Assembly: GCF_030813695.1 (NCBI RefSeq)
Contig: NZ_JAUSVA010000002.1
Coordinates: 7,711,501 to 7,775,500, forward strand
Length of the DNA: 64,000 nt
Origin: Kitasatospora herbaricolor
GTDB taxonomy: Bacteria > Actinomycetota > Actinomycetes > Streptomycetales > Streptomycetaceae
Reading direction: 5' to 3'
This document shows, in pieces, positions 8,521 through 16,199 of this stretch (positions are counted from its first letter, which is position 1; every line of letters starts with the position of its first letter). Made by a program: the position numbers and the translations under genes. The notes below the pieces were generated by a model. The model was not told the origin of the DNA. It saw only the letters and a program-made list of their open reading frames with translations, and did not search any database.

Positions 8521-9818
8521 TGCTCACCCTCGGAACCCGCCTGCGCAACCTCGCCTTCCTGCTGGTGGCCGTGCTCGTCCTCGGCGTCATCGCCGTCCGC
8601 TACGCCGACCTCGGGCGCTACGTCGGCGTCCGCGGCTACTACGTCGTCCAGGTCGAACTCCCGGAGACCGGCGGCCTGTTCGAGCACTCCGACGTCACCT
8701 ACCGGGGTGTCTCGGTGGGCCGGGTCGGCCCGATCGCGCTCACTCCCCACGGCGTCCGGGCCGAACTGCGGATCGACAACTCCGCGCCCCGCATCCCCAC
8801 CCGGCTGGAGGCCGTGGTCGCCAACCTCTCCGCCGTCGGCGAGCAGTACATCGACCTGCGGCCCAGCACCGCGGACGGCCCCTACCTGGTGGACGGCTCC
8901 ACCATCGCCGAGCCGGACACCCGGACGCCCGCACCGGTCACCAACCTGCTCACCAGCGTCGACCGGCTCACCGGCTCCGTCCCCCTGCAGTCGCTGCGCA
9001 CCGTCGTCGACGAGTTCGGCCAGGCCTTCGCCGGCCAGGACGCCAACCTGCGGGCCCTGCTGGACAACAGCGGGCGCTTCATCGCCGCCGCCGATGCCGC
9101 GCTGCCCGGCAACACCACCCTGCTGGCCGACGCCCGGACGGTCCTCGGCACCCAGGCCGAGGAGGGCCGGGCCATCGAGTCCTTCGCCACCGACGCCCGC
9201 CTGCTCGCCGAGCAGCTCAGCGCCTCCGACCCCGACCTGCGCCGGGTGATCGCCGCCGGACCGGCCGCGGCCGGCCAGGTCAGCTCTCTGCTGGGCGACC
9301 TGAACCCCGGGCTCGGCGTGCTGCTCGCCAACCTCCTCACCACCTCCGACATCGCGGTCACCCGCCAGCGCGGCATCGAGGAACTCCTGGTCCGGCTCCC
9401 GGCGGTGGCCGCCGCCGGTGCCGGCGCGGTCGACGCGGACGGCCTGCGGGTCGGCATGGCGCTGACCTTCTTCAGCCCGCTGCCGTGCACCGACGGCTAC
9501 CAGGGCACGACCCGCCGCAACGGCCTCGACACCTCCGCCGGACCGGAGTTCAACACGGCCGCCCGCTGCACCGCGGCGCCGGGCACCGGCATCGGTGTCC
9601 GCGGCTCCGCCAACGCCCCGACCGGCGGTGTGCCCGAGCCGGCCGTACCGGGATCCCTGCTGCCGGCCGCCGGAACGCCCGCCGCCGGCGCCGCCGGTCC
9701 CGGCGCCGGGGTCGGGCCGGCCACCGCGCTGCCCGGCCCGCTCGGGCTGCCGGCCCTCCCGCTGGCCGCCCCCACCGACCTGCGCGGACTGCTGGGACTG
9801 GGCGGCGGTGCCGGATGA
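8520..9818 (+). CDS. mceF: Mce family protein F (MlaD domain)
   Basis: Last of the six Mce proteins, 432 residues; ATG shares its first base with the mceE stop. It has an N-terminal membrane anchor (about 10-28) and the MlaD domain with DVTYRGVSVGRVGPI and AVGEQYIDLRP. The helical region is followed by a C-terminal part with a Cys pair (SPLPCTDGY, AARCTAAPG) and an Ala/Gly/Pro-rich tail. It overlaps the following Mce-associated gene by 4 bp, so the accessory genes are in the same transcript. Confidence 0.92.
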   Translation: MLTLGTRLRNLAFLLVAVLVLGVIAVRYADLGRYVGVRGYYVVQVELPETGGLFEHSDVTYRGVSVGRVGPIALTPHGVRAELRIDNSAPRIPTRLEAVVANLSAVGEQYIDLRPSTADGPYLVDGSTIAEPDTRTPAPVTNLLTSVDRLTGSVPLQSLRTVVDEFGQAFAGQDANLRALLDNSGRFIAAADAALPGNTTLLADARTVLGTQAEEGRAIESFATDARLLAEQLSASDPDLRRVIAAGPAAAGQVSSLLGDLNPGLGVLLANLLTTSDIAVTRQRGIEELLVRLPAVAAAGAGAVDADGLRVGMALTFFSPLPCTDGYQGTTRRNGLDTSAGPEFNTAARCTAAPGTGIGVRGSANAPTGGVPEPAVPGSLLPAAGTPAAGAAGPGAGVGPATALPGPLGLPALPLAAPTDLRGLLGLGGGAG

Positions 9819-10330
9819 CCCTGAAACGCCTCGGGCTCCTCGTCGCCGTGCCGGCCGCGGCGCTGTTCTGCGCCCTGTCCGCCACCTACTACGCGCAGGC
9901 CCGCACCGACGACACGCTGGCCCTGGCACGGGCCCGGGACACCGTGCTGACCACCGGCCGGCAGCAGATCACCGAGCTGAACACGGTGGACGCCCAGCGC
10001 GTCGAGGAGTGGCTGAGCGAGCGGCTCGACGCCACCGCCGGCCCGCTGCACGACCAGATGCTGCGCGCCACCGAGAGCGACCGCGGTGCGCTCCGGCAGT
10101 CCGGTGCCTCCGCCCGCGGGACGGTCACCGACGCCGCCGTCACCGCGCTGGACCCGCGGGCGGGCACGGCGAGGATGCTCGCGACCGTGGAGGTCCGGGT
10201 CACCCCGAAGTCCGGTGCGCCGGCCACCGACCGCAAGCGCTTCGAGGTGGGCCTGGAGCGCACCGCCGCCGGCTGGAAGATCACCACCTTGGCCACCGTA
10301 CCCGTCGCCACGCCCGGCGCGCAGGGCTGA
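9815..10330 (+). CDS. Mce-associated membrane protein (Mas), copy 1 of type I
   Basis: 171 residues with one N-terminal membrane segment (about 5-24) and an extracytoplasmic domain. It is paralogous to the protein at 11060-11707: both carry the pattern ARxRDTVLxxG then LHDQ and a closing GWKxxxLxxVP. Such single-span proteins follow mce genes in actinobacteria and are thought to stabilise the Mce complex; their exact activity is unknown. The ATG overlaps the mceF stop by 4 bp. The upstream in-frame extension lies inside mceF and was rejected. Confidence 0.85.
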   Translation: MTLKRLGLLVAVPAAALFCALSATYYAQARTDDTLALARARDTVLTTGRQQITELNTVDAQRVEEWLSERLDATAGPLHDQMLRATESDRGALRQSGASARGTVTDAAVTALDPRAGTARMLATVEVRVTPKSGAPATDRKRFEVGLERTAAGWKITTLATVPVATPGAQG

Positions 10331-10355
10331 CCCGTACCCGAGAGGACGTCCCAGC

Positions 10356-11048
10356 GTGAGCACAGCAGAGGTCCGCGATCCGGCACCGGTGCCACCCGGC
10401 CGGTCCGAGGAGCAGCCCGGTACGCCGTCCGCCGCCTCGTCCGCCCGGCTCCCGGAGGAACCGGGCGCCGGCGAGCGGCAGGACGGGGAGGAGCCCGGCG
10501 GCGCCCGTCGGACGGAAGAGCCGGCCGCCCGGTCGCCCTCGCGCGGGCGGCCGCGCCTGCGGCGGGTGCTGCTCCCCCTCCTCCTCGTCCTGCTGCTGGC
10601 GGCCGGTGGCGGCTTCCTGCGGCTCGGTGCGCAACTGCGCGGATCGGCGGACACCGCCGATCTGGCACTGACCGACCCGGCGGCCGCGGCCCGGGTGACC
10701 GGCGACGTCGGGACGGCGCTCAGCAAGGTGTTCTCGTACCGGCCGACGGACACCGAGGCCACGGCGGGGGCGGCGCAGGAACTGCTGGACGCCCCCGCCG
10801 CCGAGCAGTACGGGGCCTTGATGGCCGAGCTGCGGCAGCGCGTGACCGAGCAGAAGCTGACGCTCACCACCCGGGTGGTCCGCACGGGTGTGGTCCGGCT
10901 CACCGCCGACCGTGCGCAGCTGCTGGTCTTCCTGGACCAGGTCGCGCAACGCGAAGGCAGCGCCGCGACCGTGGCGCCCGCCCAACTGTCGGTCTCCGCA
11001 CGGCTGGACGGCGGGCACTGGCGGATCACCGACCTCAAGGCCCGGTAG
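10356..11048 (+). CDS. Mce-associated membrane protein (Mas), copy 1 of type II
   Basis: 230 residues from a GTG preceded by a GAGAGGA ribosome-binding site. A polar, disordered-looking N-terminal 65 residues (Glu/Pro/Arg-rich, cytoplasmic) leads to one membrane helix (about 70-86). The outside domain has FSYRPTDTEAT, LTTRVVRTGVV and the closing GHWRITDLKAR. It is clearly paralogous to the protein at 11733-12539 (FSYSW, QKLVLTTTV, GVWQIAGIDTF). This organisation matches Mce-associated proteins; a role in assembling or anchoring the transporter is inferred from context only. Confidence 0.84.
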   Translation: MSTAEVRDPAPVPPGRSEEQPGTPSAASSARLPEEPGAGERQDGEEPGGARRTEEPAARSPSRGRPRLRRVLLPLLLVLLLAAGGGFLRLGAQLRGSADTADLALTDPAAAARVTGDVGTALSKVFSYRPTDTEATAGAAQELLDAPAAEQYGALMAELRQRVTEQKLTLTTRVVRTGVVRLTADRAQLLVFLDQVAQREGSAATVAPAQLSVSARLDGGHWRITDLKAR

Positions 11049-11059
11049 GGGGAGGAAAG

Positions 11060-11707
11060 ATGAGTGAAGGCGACAGGAGGCCGCGGCGCAGTCCGCTGGT
11101 CGTGGTGGCGGGTGCGACGGCCGCGCTGGCGGCCGTGCCGGCGCTGTGGTCCGGCTGGTCCTGGTACGCGGCGGCGCACGACGACTCGGCGGCGTACGCG
11201 CGGGTCCGGGACACGGTGCTGGCGGCCGGCGAGCAGGCCGCGCAGAACATGAACACCCTCGACCACCGTGATCTGGGCCCGGGGCTCGACCTCTGGGAGA
11301 GTTCCACCACCGGTGACCTGCACGATCAACTCGTCCAGGGGAGGGCCAAGTTCGAGGGGCAGGTCCGGCAGGCGCAGACGGTAACCAGTGCCAAGGCGCT
11401 CTCCGGGGCGGTCACCGAGCTGGACGACCGGGCCGGCCGGGCCAGCGTGATGATCGCGCTGCGGATCACCGTCCAGGTGCCGAACAGCGCGCCGGCGACG
11501 AAGGACAGCCGGATGCTCGGCGAGCTGACCCGCACGCCCGGCGGCTGGAAGCTCAGCGCGCTCGGTCAGGTGCCGATGGGCGACAGCGCCGCAGCAGGGC
11601 AGCAGTCCGGAGCGCCGCAGCAGGCGGTGCCCGCGCCCTCGGGTACGGCGGCCCCGCGACCCACGTCCGCCGGACCGTCCGCCCCGCAGCAACCGGCCGG
11701 CCACTGA
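11060..11707 (+). CDS. Mce-associated membrane protein (Mas), copy 2 of type I
   Basis: 215 residues; ATG 11 bases after the previous stop with a GGAGGAAAG ribosome-binding site. Membrane segment at about residues 12-32, then an outside domain resembling the 9815-10330 product (ARVRDTVLAAG, LHDQLVQGRAKF, GWKLSALGQVP). A Gln/Pro/Ala-rich tail of about 40 residues is absent from copy 1. With the next gene it repeats the type I-type II order, suggesting duplication of a gene pair. Confidence 0.84.
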   Translation: MSEGDRRPRRSPLVVVAGATAALAAVPALWSGWSWYAAAHDDSAAYARVRDTVLAAGEQAAQNMNTLDHRDLGPGLDLWESSTTGDLHDQLVQGRAKFEGQVRQAQTVTSAKALSGAVTELDDRAGRASVMIALRITVQVPNSAPATKDSRMLGELTRTPGGWKLSALGQVPMGDSAAAGQQSGAPQQAVPAPSGTAAPRPTSAGPSAPQQPAGH

Positions 11708-11732
11708 ACCGCGAGCGCGAGGAGAACCCCTG

Positions 11733-12539
11733 ATGTCGACGACCCGCCACCTGGTCAACCGCCGGCGACGACTGGACGCGGTCGGCGGCCGCCCGGGCGG
11801 CCGCCCCGGACCGGTCCTGGAGCAGGAGGACCGCCCGGCCCGGACGCCGACCGGGCCCGATCGGGAGCAGGCGGCCCGGGAGCGGTCTGTCGGCGAGCAG
11901 CCGGCCGGGGAGCAGCCGGCCCGCGCCCGCCGCCGCGGCCGACCGGCCGCCGGCCCGGGGGAGGGGACGCCGCCGGATGCCGGCGCCGCCGCTGTCCCGT
12001 CCGCCGGGCCTCGCCACCGGCGGCTGCTCGCCCCCGTCGCGTTCGCCCTGCTGACCGTCCTGCTGGGCGGTTTCGCGGCGGTCGCCGGGGGCGCCGGCGC
12101 GGACCTGCGGTCGGCCCCGGGCGTGCGCAACGCCGCGCTCACCGACGCGGCCCGTACCAACGAGGTGAAGGGAGCGGTCTCGCAGGCGGTCAACGCGCTC
12201 TTCTCCTATTCGTGGGCGGACCCGGCGAAGAGCGAGGAGGCCGCGAAGCGGCTGCTGGTGGGGGCGGCGGTGCAGCAGTACGCGGGGATGCTGGCGGAGG
12301 TCCGGGCGCAGGCCCCGGTGCAGAAGCTGGTGCTGACCACCACGGTCACCGGCGGCGGGGTGGAGGCGATCGAGGGGGACCGCGCCCGGGTGCTGATCTA
12401 CGCCGACCAGCGCAGCACCAGTACCGCCGACGCCGCCAAGGCCGGGGACAGCACCTATGCCGCCGCGATGTTCGCGGTCGACGCCGTGCGCCGGGGCGGG
12501 GTCTGGCAGATCGCCGGTATCGACACCTTCGCCCGCTGA
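11733..12539 (+). CDS. Mce-associated membrane protein (Mas), copy 2 of type II
   Basis: 268 residues; ATG with a GCGAGGAG ribosome-binding site. Arg/Pro/Gly-rich cytoplasmic part of about 90 residues, one membrane helix (about 97-116), then the outside domain related to the 10356-11048 product. It closes the mce operon; I see no strong hairpin directly after it. Residues just after the helix (DLRSAPGVRNAALTDAART) resemble the DLALTDPAAAARVTGD stretch of copy 1. Confidence 0.84.
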   Translation: MSTTRHLVNRRRRLDAVGGRPGGRPGPVLEQEDRPARTPTGPDREQAARERSVGEQPAGEQPARARRRGRPAAGPGEGTPPDAGAAAVPSAGPRHRRLLAPVAFALLTVLLGGFAAVAGGAGADLRSAPGVRNAALTDAARTNEVKGAVSQAVNALFSYSWADPAKSEEAAKRLLVGAAVQQYAGMLAEVRAQAPVQKLVLTTTVTGGGVEAIEGDRARVLIYADQRSTSTADAAKAGDSTYAAAMFAVDAVRRGGVWQIAGIDTFAR

Positions 12540-12954
12540 CCGCTCTCGACCGCCGAACCCCTGCACGGCCGGCCGCCTTCGACCGCCGAGGTGCCCTTGC
12601 AGGGCGGAGGCCGCGGCATCGGTCACGTTCGGTGCCGCCCCGGGCACGGAGGAGTGCATCCGGCGGGTCGGAGGGGTCGGCGAGGACGGATGCGGGGTGG
12701 CCGGCGAGGCCGTTCCGAGGGCGCCCGGAGGTCTGGACCACCCGGCAATCGATCGCAAAATCGGACATATCAGGCATCGTCGAGGTGAGGGTCCTCACAG
12801 GCCTCCGGGGACTACGGAGTCGGATAGTTGATCCGCGCCCCGGTCGCGGAGGCCCCGGCGGGGGTGGAGCTGACCAGGATTTGGTGCTTCCCCGGGTTTA
12901 AAGGGTCGACGGAGAATCTGTGCAGGTGGGAGACATCGCCCCGAGTGTCCCTTT
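12540..12954. other. Intergenic region before riboswitch
   Basis: About 415 bases with no credible gene. It follows the mce operon and should hold the promoter of the downstream transglycosylase transcript. A comparatively A/T-rich patch around 12750-12775 and another around 12895-12902 (TTTAAA) are candidates for promoter elements, but I cannot assign them with confidence. Confidence 0.4.
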
Positions 12955-13106
12955 TGCCTGAATTGGGTGGTTTGAGGGGGTGGAGCAGGGGTACCCGGGA
13001 GGGATCTCGGACCGGTGATCCCGCCGCCGGCTACGACGCACCGTCGTAGCAAGGGGGTCTTGGCGGCCGCCGTCGGGCCCGCTAACAATTGCGGAGTCGC
13101 CAGAGA
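12955..13106 (+). promoter_or_regulatory. Candidate ydaO/yuaA-type c-di-AMP riboswitch
   Basis: The leader of the secreted transglycosylase gene carries elements in the order of the ydaO motif: GAATTGGG, then GGTACCCGGGAGG, GGTGATCC, a variable hairpin (perfect 9-bp stem 13030-13038/13042-13050 with a 3-base loop), AAGGGGG, and CCGTCGGG-CCCGCTAAC followed by GCGGAGTCGCC. The GCTAAC-N-CGGAG part and AATTG/CAATT pairing (12961-12965 with 13086-13090) are the most telling. Actinobacterial ydaO riboswitches are known to control cell-wall hydrolase genes such as rpfA, which fits the gene downstream. Boundaries are approximate; a covariance-model search would decide. Confidence 0.6.
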
Positions 13107-13124
13107 CCGCAGCACCTGTCCCGC

Positions 13125-13141
13125 TGCGAATCTCCTTCGCA
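13125..13141 (+). other. Small leader hairpin downstream of riboswitch
   Basis: Perfect 6-bp inverted repeat TGCGAA/TTCGCA with a 5-base loop (TCTCC) between the riboswitch candidate and the start codon at 13251. It could be part of an expression platform. No U-tract follows, so it is not a standard terminator. Confidence 0.35.
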
Positions 13142-13250
13142 AGGCTCCGCCCCGTGCGGAAGCCCAGCGCCCCGTCCCGACGTACGAGCCCCTGTCCGGC
13201 TCTGCGGACCTGCGGACGTGAGCGCAGCAACCGATGAGGATCACCCTTTC

Positions 13251-13652
13251 ATGCGCATTTTCTCCACCCGCCTGCGTGCTTCGGCCGCCGTGCTCGTGTC
13301 CGCCGCCGGTATCGCCACCCTGGGTAGCGTCGTGGCGCCCACCGTCGCCGGCGCGACCACCCCGGCCTCCTCCGCGAAGGCCCTGGCCGCGCAGATCGTC
13401 CCGGCCAACCAGCTGGCGTCCTTCAACCAGATCGTCGCCCACGAGAGCAGCTGGAACGTCAGCGCCACCAACGCCTCCTCCGGCGCCTACGGCCTGGTCC
13501 AGGCCCTGCCGGGCTCGAAGATGGCCTCGGCGGGCGCGGACTGGAAGACCAACCCGGCCACCCAGATCAAGTGGGGCCTGAACTACATGAACGAGCGTTA
13601 CGGCAGCCCGAACGCCGCCTGGGCGTTCTGGCAGACGCACCACTGGTACTAA
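13251..13652 (+). CDS. Small secreted lytic transglycosylase (SLT domain)
   Basis: 133 residues: Sec signal peptide (about 1-36, AxA-type cleavage near VAGA) followed directly by a compact SLT-like domain. IVAHESSWNVSATN contains the presumed catalytic Glu; AYGLVQALPGSKM, the WGLNYMNERYG helix and the C-terminal WAFWQTHHWY complete the domain. Such proteins cleave peptidoglycan glycan strands in the wall; many actinobacteria secrete them during growth resumption. The ATG at 13251 was chosen because the residues before it have no coding character and the signal peptide starts there. The long leader with the c-di-AMP riboswitch candidate suggests expression falls or rises with c-di-AMP, as for rpfA. 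Confidence 0.85.
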   Translation: MRIFSTRLRASAAVLVSAAGIATLGSVVAPTVAGATTPASSAKALAAQIVPANQLASFNQIVAHESSWNVSATNASSGAYGLVQALPGSKMASAGADWKTNPATQIKWGLNYMNERYGSPNAAWAFWQTHHWY

Positions 13653-13741
13653 GCCGAACCGGTACCTGAGCAGACTCCCCCCCACCAGCCACTACCGCGG
13701 CGCCCCGGCCGTCGGACAGGGGCGAACCGGGGCGAAGGTGA

Positions 13742-13777
13742 GGGGTCCGGGGAGCGCGACCGCGCACCCCGGACCCC
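13742..13777 (+). terminator. Long GC hairpin after the transglycosylase
   Basis: Perfect 11-bp stem (13742-13752 with 13767-13777) plus an inner 5-bp stem (13754-13758 with 13761-13765), 90 bases after the stop codon. Likely factor-independent terminator without a U-tract, common in actinobacteria. Confidence 0.65.
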
Positions 13778-13897
13778 ACCACCGACGCTCCGTCCCGCCC
13801 GGTCCGCCCCCCGCTCGCGCGCACACCCGCGCGCGGCGGACGGGTGCCCGCCCGCTGCGCACCACCGGTGATCCCGGTGGCGGCGCGGCAGCCGCCT

Positions 13898-13939
13898 GCC
13901 GAAGGCCGCCTCCTCAACCACGAGGAGGCGGCCTTCGGC
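13898..13939. terminator. Bidirectional terminator between converging units
   Basis: Perfect 18-bp inverted repeat (13898-13915 with 13922-13939) and a 6-base loop. It lies between the plus-strand transglycosylase and the end of the minus-strand phosphatase remnant, so it can serve both. Confidence 0.75.
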
Positions 13940-13977
13940 GTTCCCCCGCGGGACGCCCGGCCATGGGGCGGGTGCGG

Positions 13978-14840
13978 TCAACGGGCCCGGTCCGGCCGGG
14001 CGTCCGTCCCGTCCGGGCCCTCGTCCCACCGTCCGGCCCACCCCTCGTCCCACCCCTCGTCCCACTCGTCCTCCCAGTCGTCCACCCACCGCTCGTCGCG
14101 GACCCCACCCCCGCCCCGGGGGCGCCCGTCGTCCCGGCCGGGTCGCACGGCCAGCGCCAGCAGTGCGCGGTCGTCCTCGCCCTCCGCGCCGGCCGACCAG
14201 CAGTCCGCGTCCGAGCGGACGAAGGCGGCCACCAGCTCCGGATCCGGCAGCCGCCGCCCCGCGAAGCGCCCCGCCGACTGCTCCAGCACGGGGTAGCAGA
14301 CGCCCGCGGTGTTCCGGGCCTCGCTGACCCCGTCCGGGTGGAGGACGATCACGTCGCCCGGTTCGAGCGGACGGGTGGTGATCTCGCAGGGCCCGACCCG
14401 CTCCGGCACCGGGCGCAGCGGGGTGAGCTGGACCGCCTCCGCCACCGAGCGGGCAGGGATCAGACGGTTCTGGGCCCGGACCCGCTGCCGGGCCAGCAGC
14501 ACCGCCGCGACGCCGATCAGGGCGGTGGCCCCGTAGAGGGCCAGATGGTGCTGCTCGCCCAGGTGCCCGGGGCGGCGGGAGGCCATCGCGAGCTCCAGCA
14601 GGACGCGGCCGGCGGTGATCACGGCGACCGGGCGGGGCCCCCGGGTGGCGGCCGCCGGCGGCGGCACCGCGACCAGCAGGAAGCTCAGCGGTTACCGGCT
14701 GTGGAAGGCCAGGTCCAGCAGGCGGCCAGGACGGCCAGGACGAACGGCAGCCACCAGGACCACGTCCGGACGGCCGGCGGCGGTCGCCATCGCCAGATCC
14801 CGGGGATCCGGGCGGTGCCTCCGCCACGGGTTTGCGGCAT
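13978..14840 (-). pseudogene. Decayed SpoIIE/PP2C-family phosphatase
   Basis: Remnant of a membrane PP2C/SpoIIE serine phosphatase. The N-terminal part from the ATG at 14840 encodes the usual basic start and first membrane helix (WWLPFVLAVLAACW), then hits stop codons near 14687. The next helices continue in another frame (SFLLVAVPPP, RPVAVITAGRVLLELAMA, LALYGATALIGVAAVLLARQ). After the linker ending RPVPERVGP the frame jumps straight to the C-terminal strand LEPGDVIVLHPDGVSEARN, so about 170 residues of the catalytic core, including the metal-binding aspartates, are missing. The tail (EGEDDRALLALAVRP) and an acidic/Trp repeat (DEWDEGWDEGW) remain. An intact phosphatase cannot be made. Confidence 0.72.
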
Positions 14841-15154
14841 GGGACCACTGTAGGCACCCGCGCGACACCCCGTCCCTCGACCGCAGCCGGCCGGGGAAGG
14901 CTCCCGGCACGGCATATCCGCAGCTCGGAGCAGGTAGGGGCGCCGGACGGGTCGAGCGTCGACCTCGCCCGGGCCGGGCTTGAGGAGGCCGGCCGCCGTT
15001 CCGCCGCCCGGTGGAGGGCCGGCCCCCGGCGGCCCCCGCGGCACGGCGGGCGGGCCGCCCCTCCCGGAGCCGGCCGGGCGCGGCCCGTCCGTGCGCGCGC
15101 GATTGTGTCAGGCTGGTGGGTGGGGCGGAGCGGGACCGAGTCTGGAGGTCTGCG

Positions 15155-15964
15155 ATGGCCGTGATCAGGGCGAACGGTGTGGCGCTCTACTACGAGATCC
15201 GGGGCGCCGGGCCGAGTGTGGTGCTCGTCCACGGCTCCTGGGGGGACGCGGACTGCTGGGAGCGCGTGGCACCGGGTCTGGCCGAGCAGTGCACGGTGGT
15301 CACGTACGACCGGCGGGGGCACAGCCGCAGCGAGGAGGTCCTGACCCAGGGGTCGGTGCACGAGGACGCGGCCGACCTCGCGGGCCTGATCGAGGGGCTC
15401 GGACTGGCACCGGCCTTCGTCGCCGGCACGCTCTACGGCGGGATGGCCGCGCTGCGCCTGGCCGCCGTCCGGCCGGCGCTGCTGCGGGGGATCGCCGTGC
15501 ACGAGCCGCCGGCGGTCGGCCTGCTGGCGGCCGACCCGGACCTGCGCCCGGTCGCCGACGACGCGGTGGCCCGGGTCGCGCCGGTCCGGGCACTGCTCGA
15601 ACGCGGTGAGACCGCCGCGGCGGCCGAACTGTACGTCGACACCATCACCCTGGGCCCCGGCGCCTGGGCCCGGCTGCCGGCCCCGATGCGGCACACCTAC
15701 ATCCGCAACGCGCCCACCTTCCTGGACGAGCTGCGCGACCCGGACGCCTACGACCTCGACCTGGCCGCGCTCGGGGGCTTCGGCGAGACGGCGCTGTTGA
15801 CCCAGAGCGACGACGGCGACCCGATGTCCACCTCGGTGCTGGACATCATCGACCTCGCCCTGCCGAAGGCGGAACGGTACCTCTACGAGGACGCCGGCCG
15901 GGAGCCGCACGTGGTGCGGCCCGCCGAGTACGTGCGGGTGACCCTGCCGTACGCGCTGCGCTGA
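15155..15964 (+). CDS. Alpha/beta-hydrolase fold protein lacking the nucleophile Ser
   Basis: 269 residues, alpha/beta-hydrolase fold: VVLVHGSWGDADCWERV (oxyanion-hole HG), YDRRGHSRSE after strand 4, and a late EPHVV segment that would carry the catalytic His. At the nucleophile elbow, where family members have GxSxG, this protein reads AGTLYGGMAAL, so Leu replaces Ser. Unless sequence error is involved, it should not work as a classical esterase. The ATG was chosen with GGAGG about 8 bases upstream; the region before it is not coding-like. Substrate unknown. Confidence 0.78.
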   Translation: MAVIRANGVALYYEIRGAGPSVVLVHGSWGDADCWERVAPGLAEQCTVVTYDRRGHSRSEEVLTQGSVHEDAADLAGLIEGLGLAPAFVAGTLYGGMAALRLAAVRPALLRGIAVHEPPAVGLLAADPDLRPVADDAVARVAPVRALLERGETAAAAELYVDTITLGPGAWARLPAPMRHTYIRNAPTFLDELRDPDAYDLDLAALGGFGETALLTQSDDGDPMSTSVLDIIDLALPKAERYLYEDAGREPHVVRPAEYVRVTLPYALR

Positions 15965-15972
15965 GAGCGGGC

Positions 15973-16176
15973 CGCGCACCCGCGCACCCGCGCACCCGCG
16001 CACCCGCGCACCCGCGCACCCGCGCACCCGCGCACCCGCGCACCCGCGCACCCGCGCACCCGCGCACCCGCGCACCCGCGCACCCGCGCACCCGCGCACC
16101 CACCCACCCGCGCACCCGCGCACCCGCGCACCCACCCACCCGCGCACCCACCCACCCACCCACCCACCCACCCACC
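15973..16176. repeat. Tandem 8-bp microsatellite decaying to a 4-bp repeat
   Basis: Starts with 16 perfect copies of CGCGCACC (15973-16100), then units CACCCACC and CGCGCACC alternate (16101-16148), ending in seven copies of CACC (16149-16176). It lies between the converging alpha/beta-hydrolase and uronate dehydrogenase genes. All substitutions turn CGCG into CACC-type units. Copy number is likely to vary by replication slippage. Confidence 0.97.
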
Positions 16177-16199
16177 GTCGAGCAGCCCGCCCGCAGGGC

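Noticed and set aside
9497..12193. 898-codon minus-strand open frame
   Set aside because: Antisense to mceF and the Mce-associated genes; no domain seen.
12558..12604. Terminator for the mce operon (CCCTGCA/TGCAGGG)
   Set aside because: Seven-base stem with a 32-base loop is too weak to call.
14832..15164. Plus-strand frame before the alpha/beta hydrolase as an extra gene
   Set aside because: Arg/Gly-rich, overlaps the phosphatase remnant and hydrolase start, no ribosome-binding site.
15973..16176. CRISPR array
   Set aside because: Units are 4 or 8 bp without spacers; it is a simple tandem repeat.
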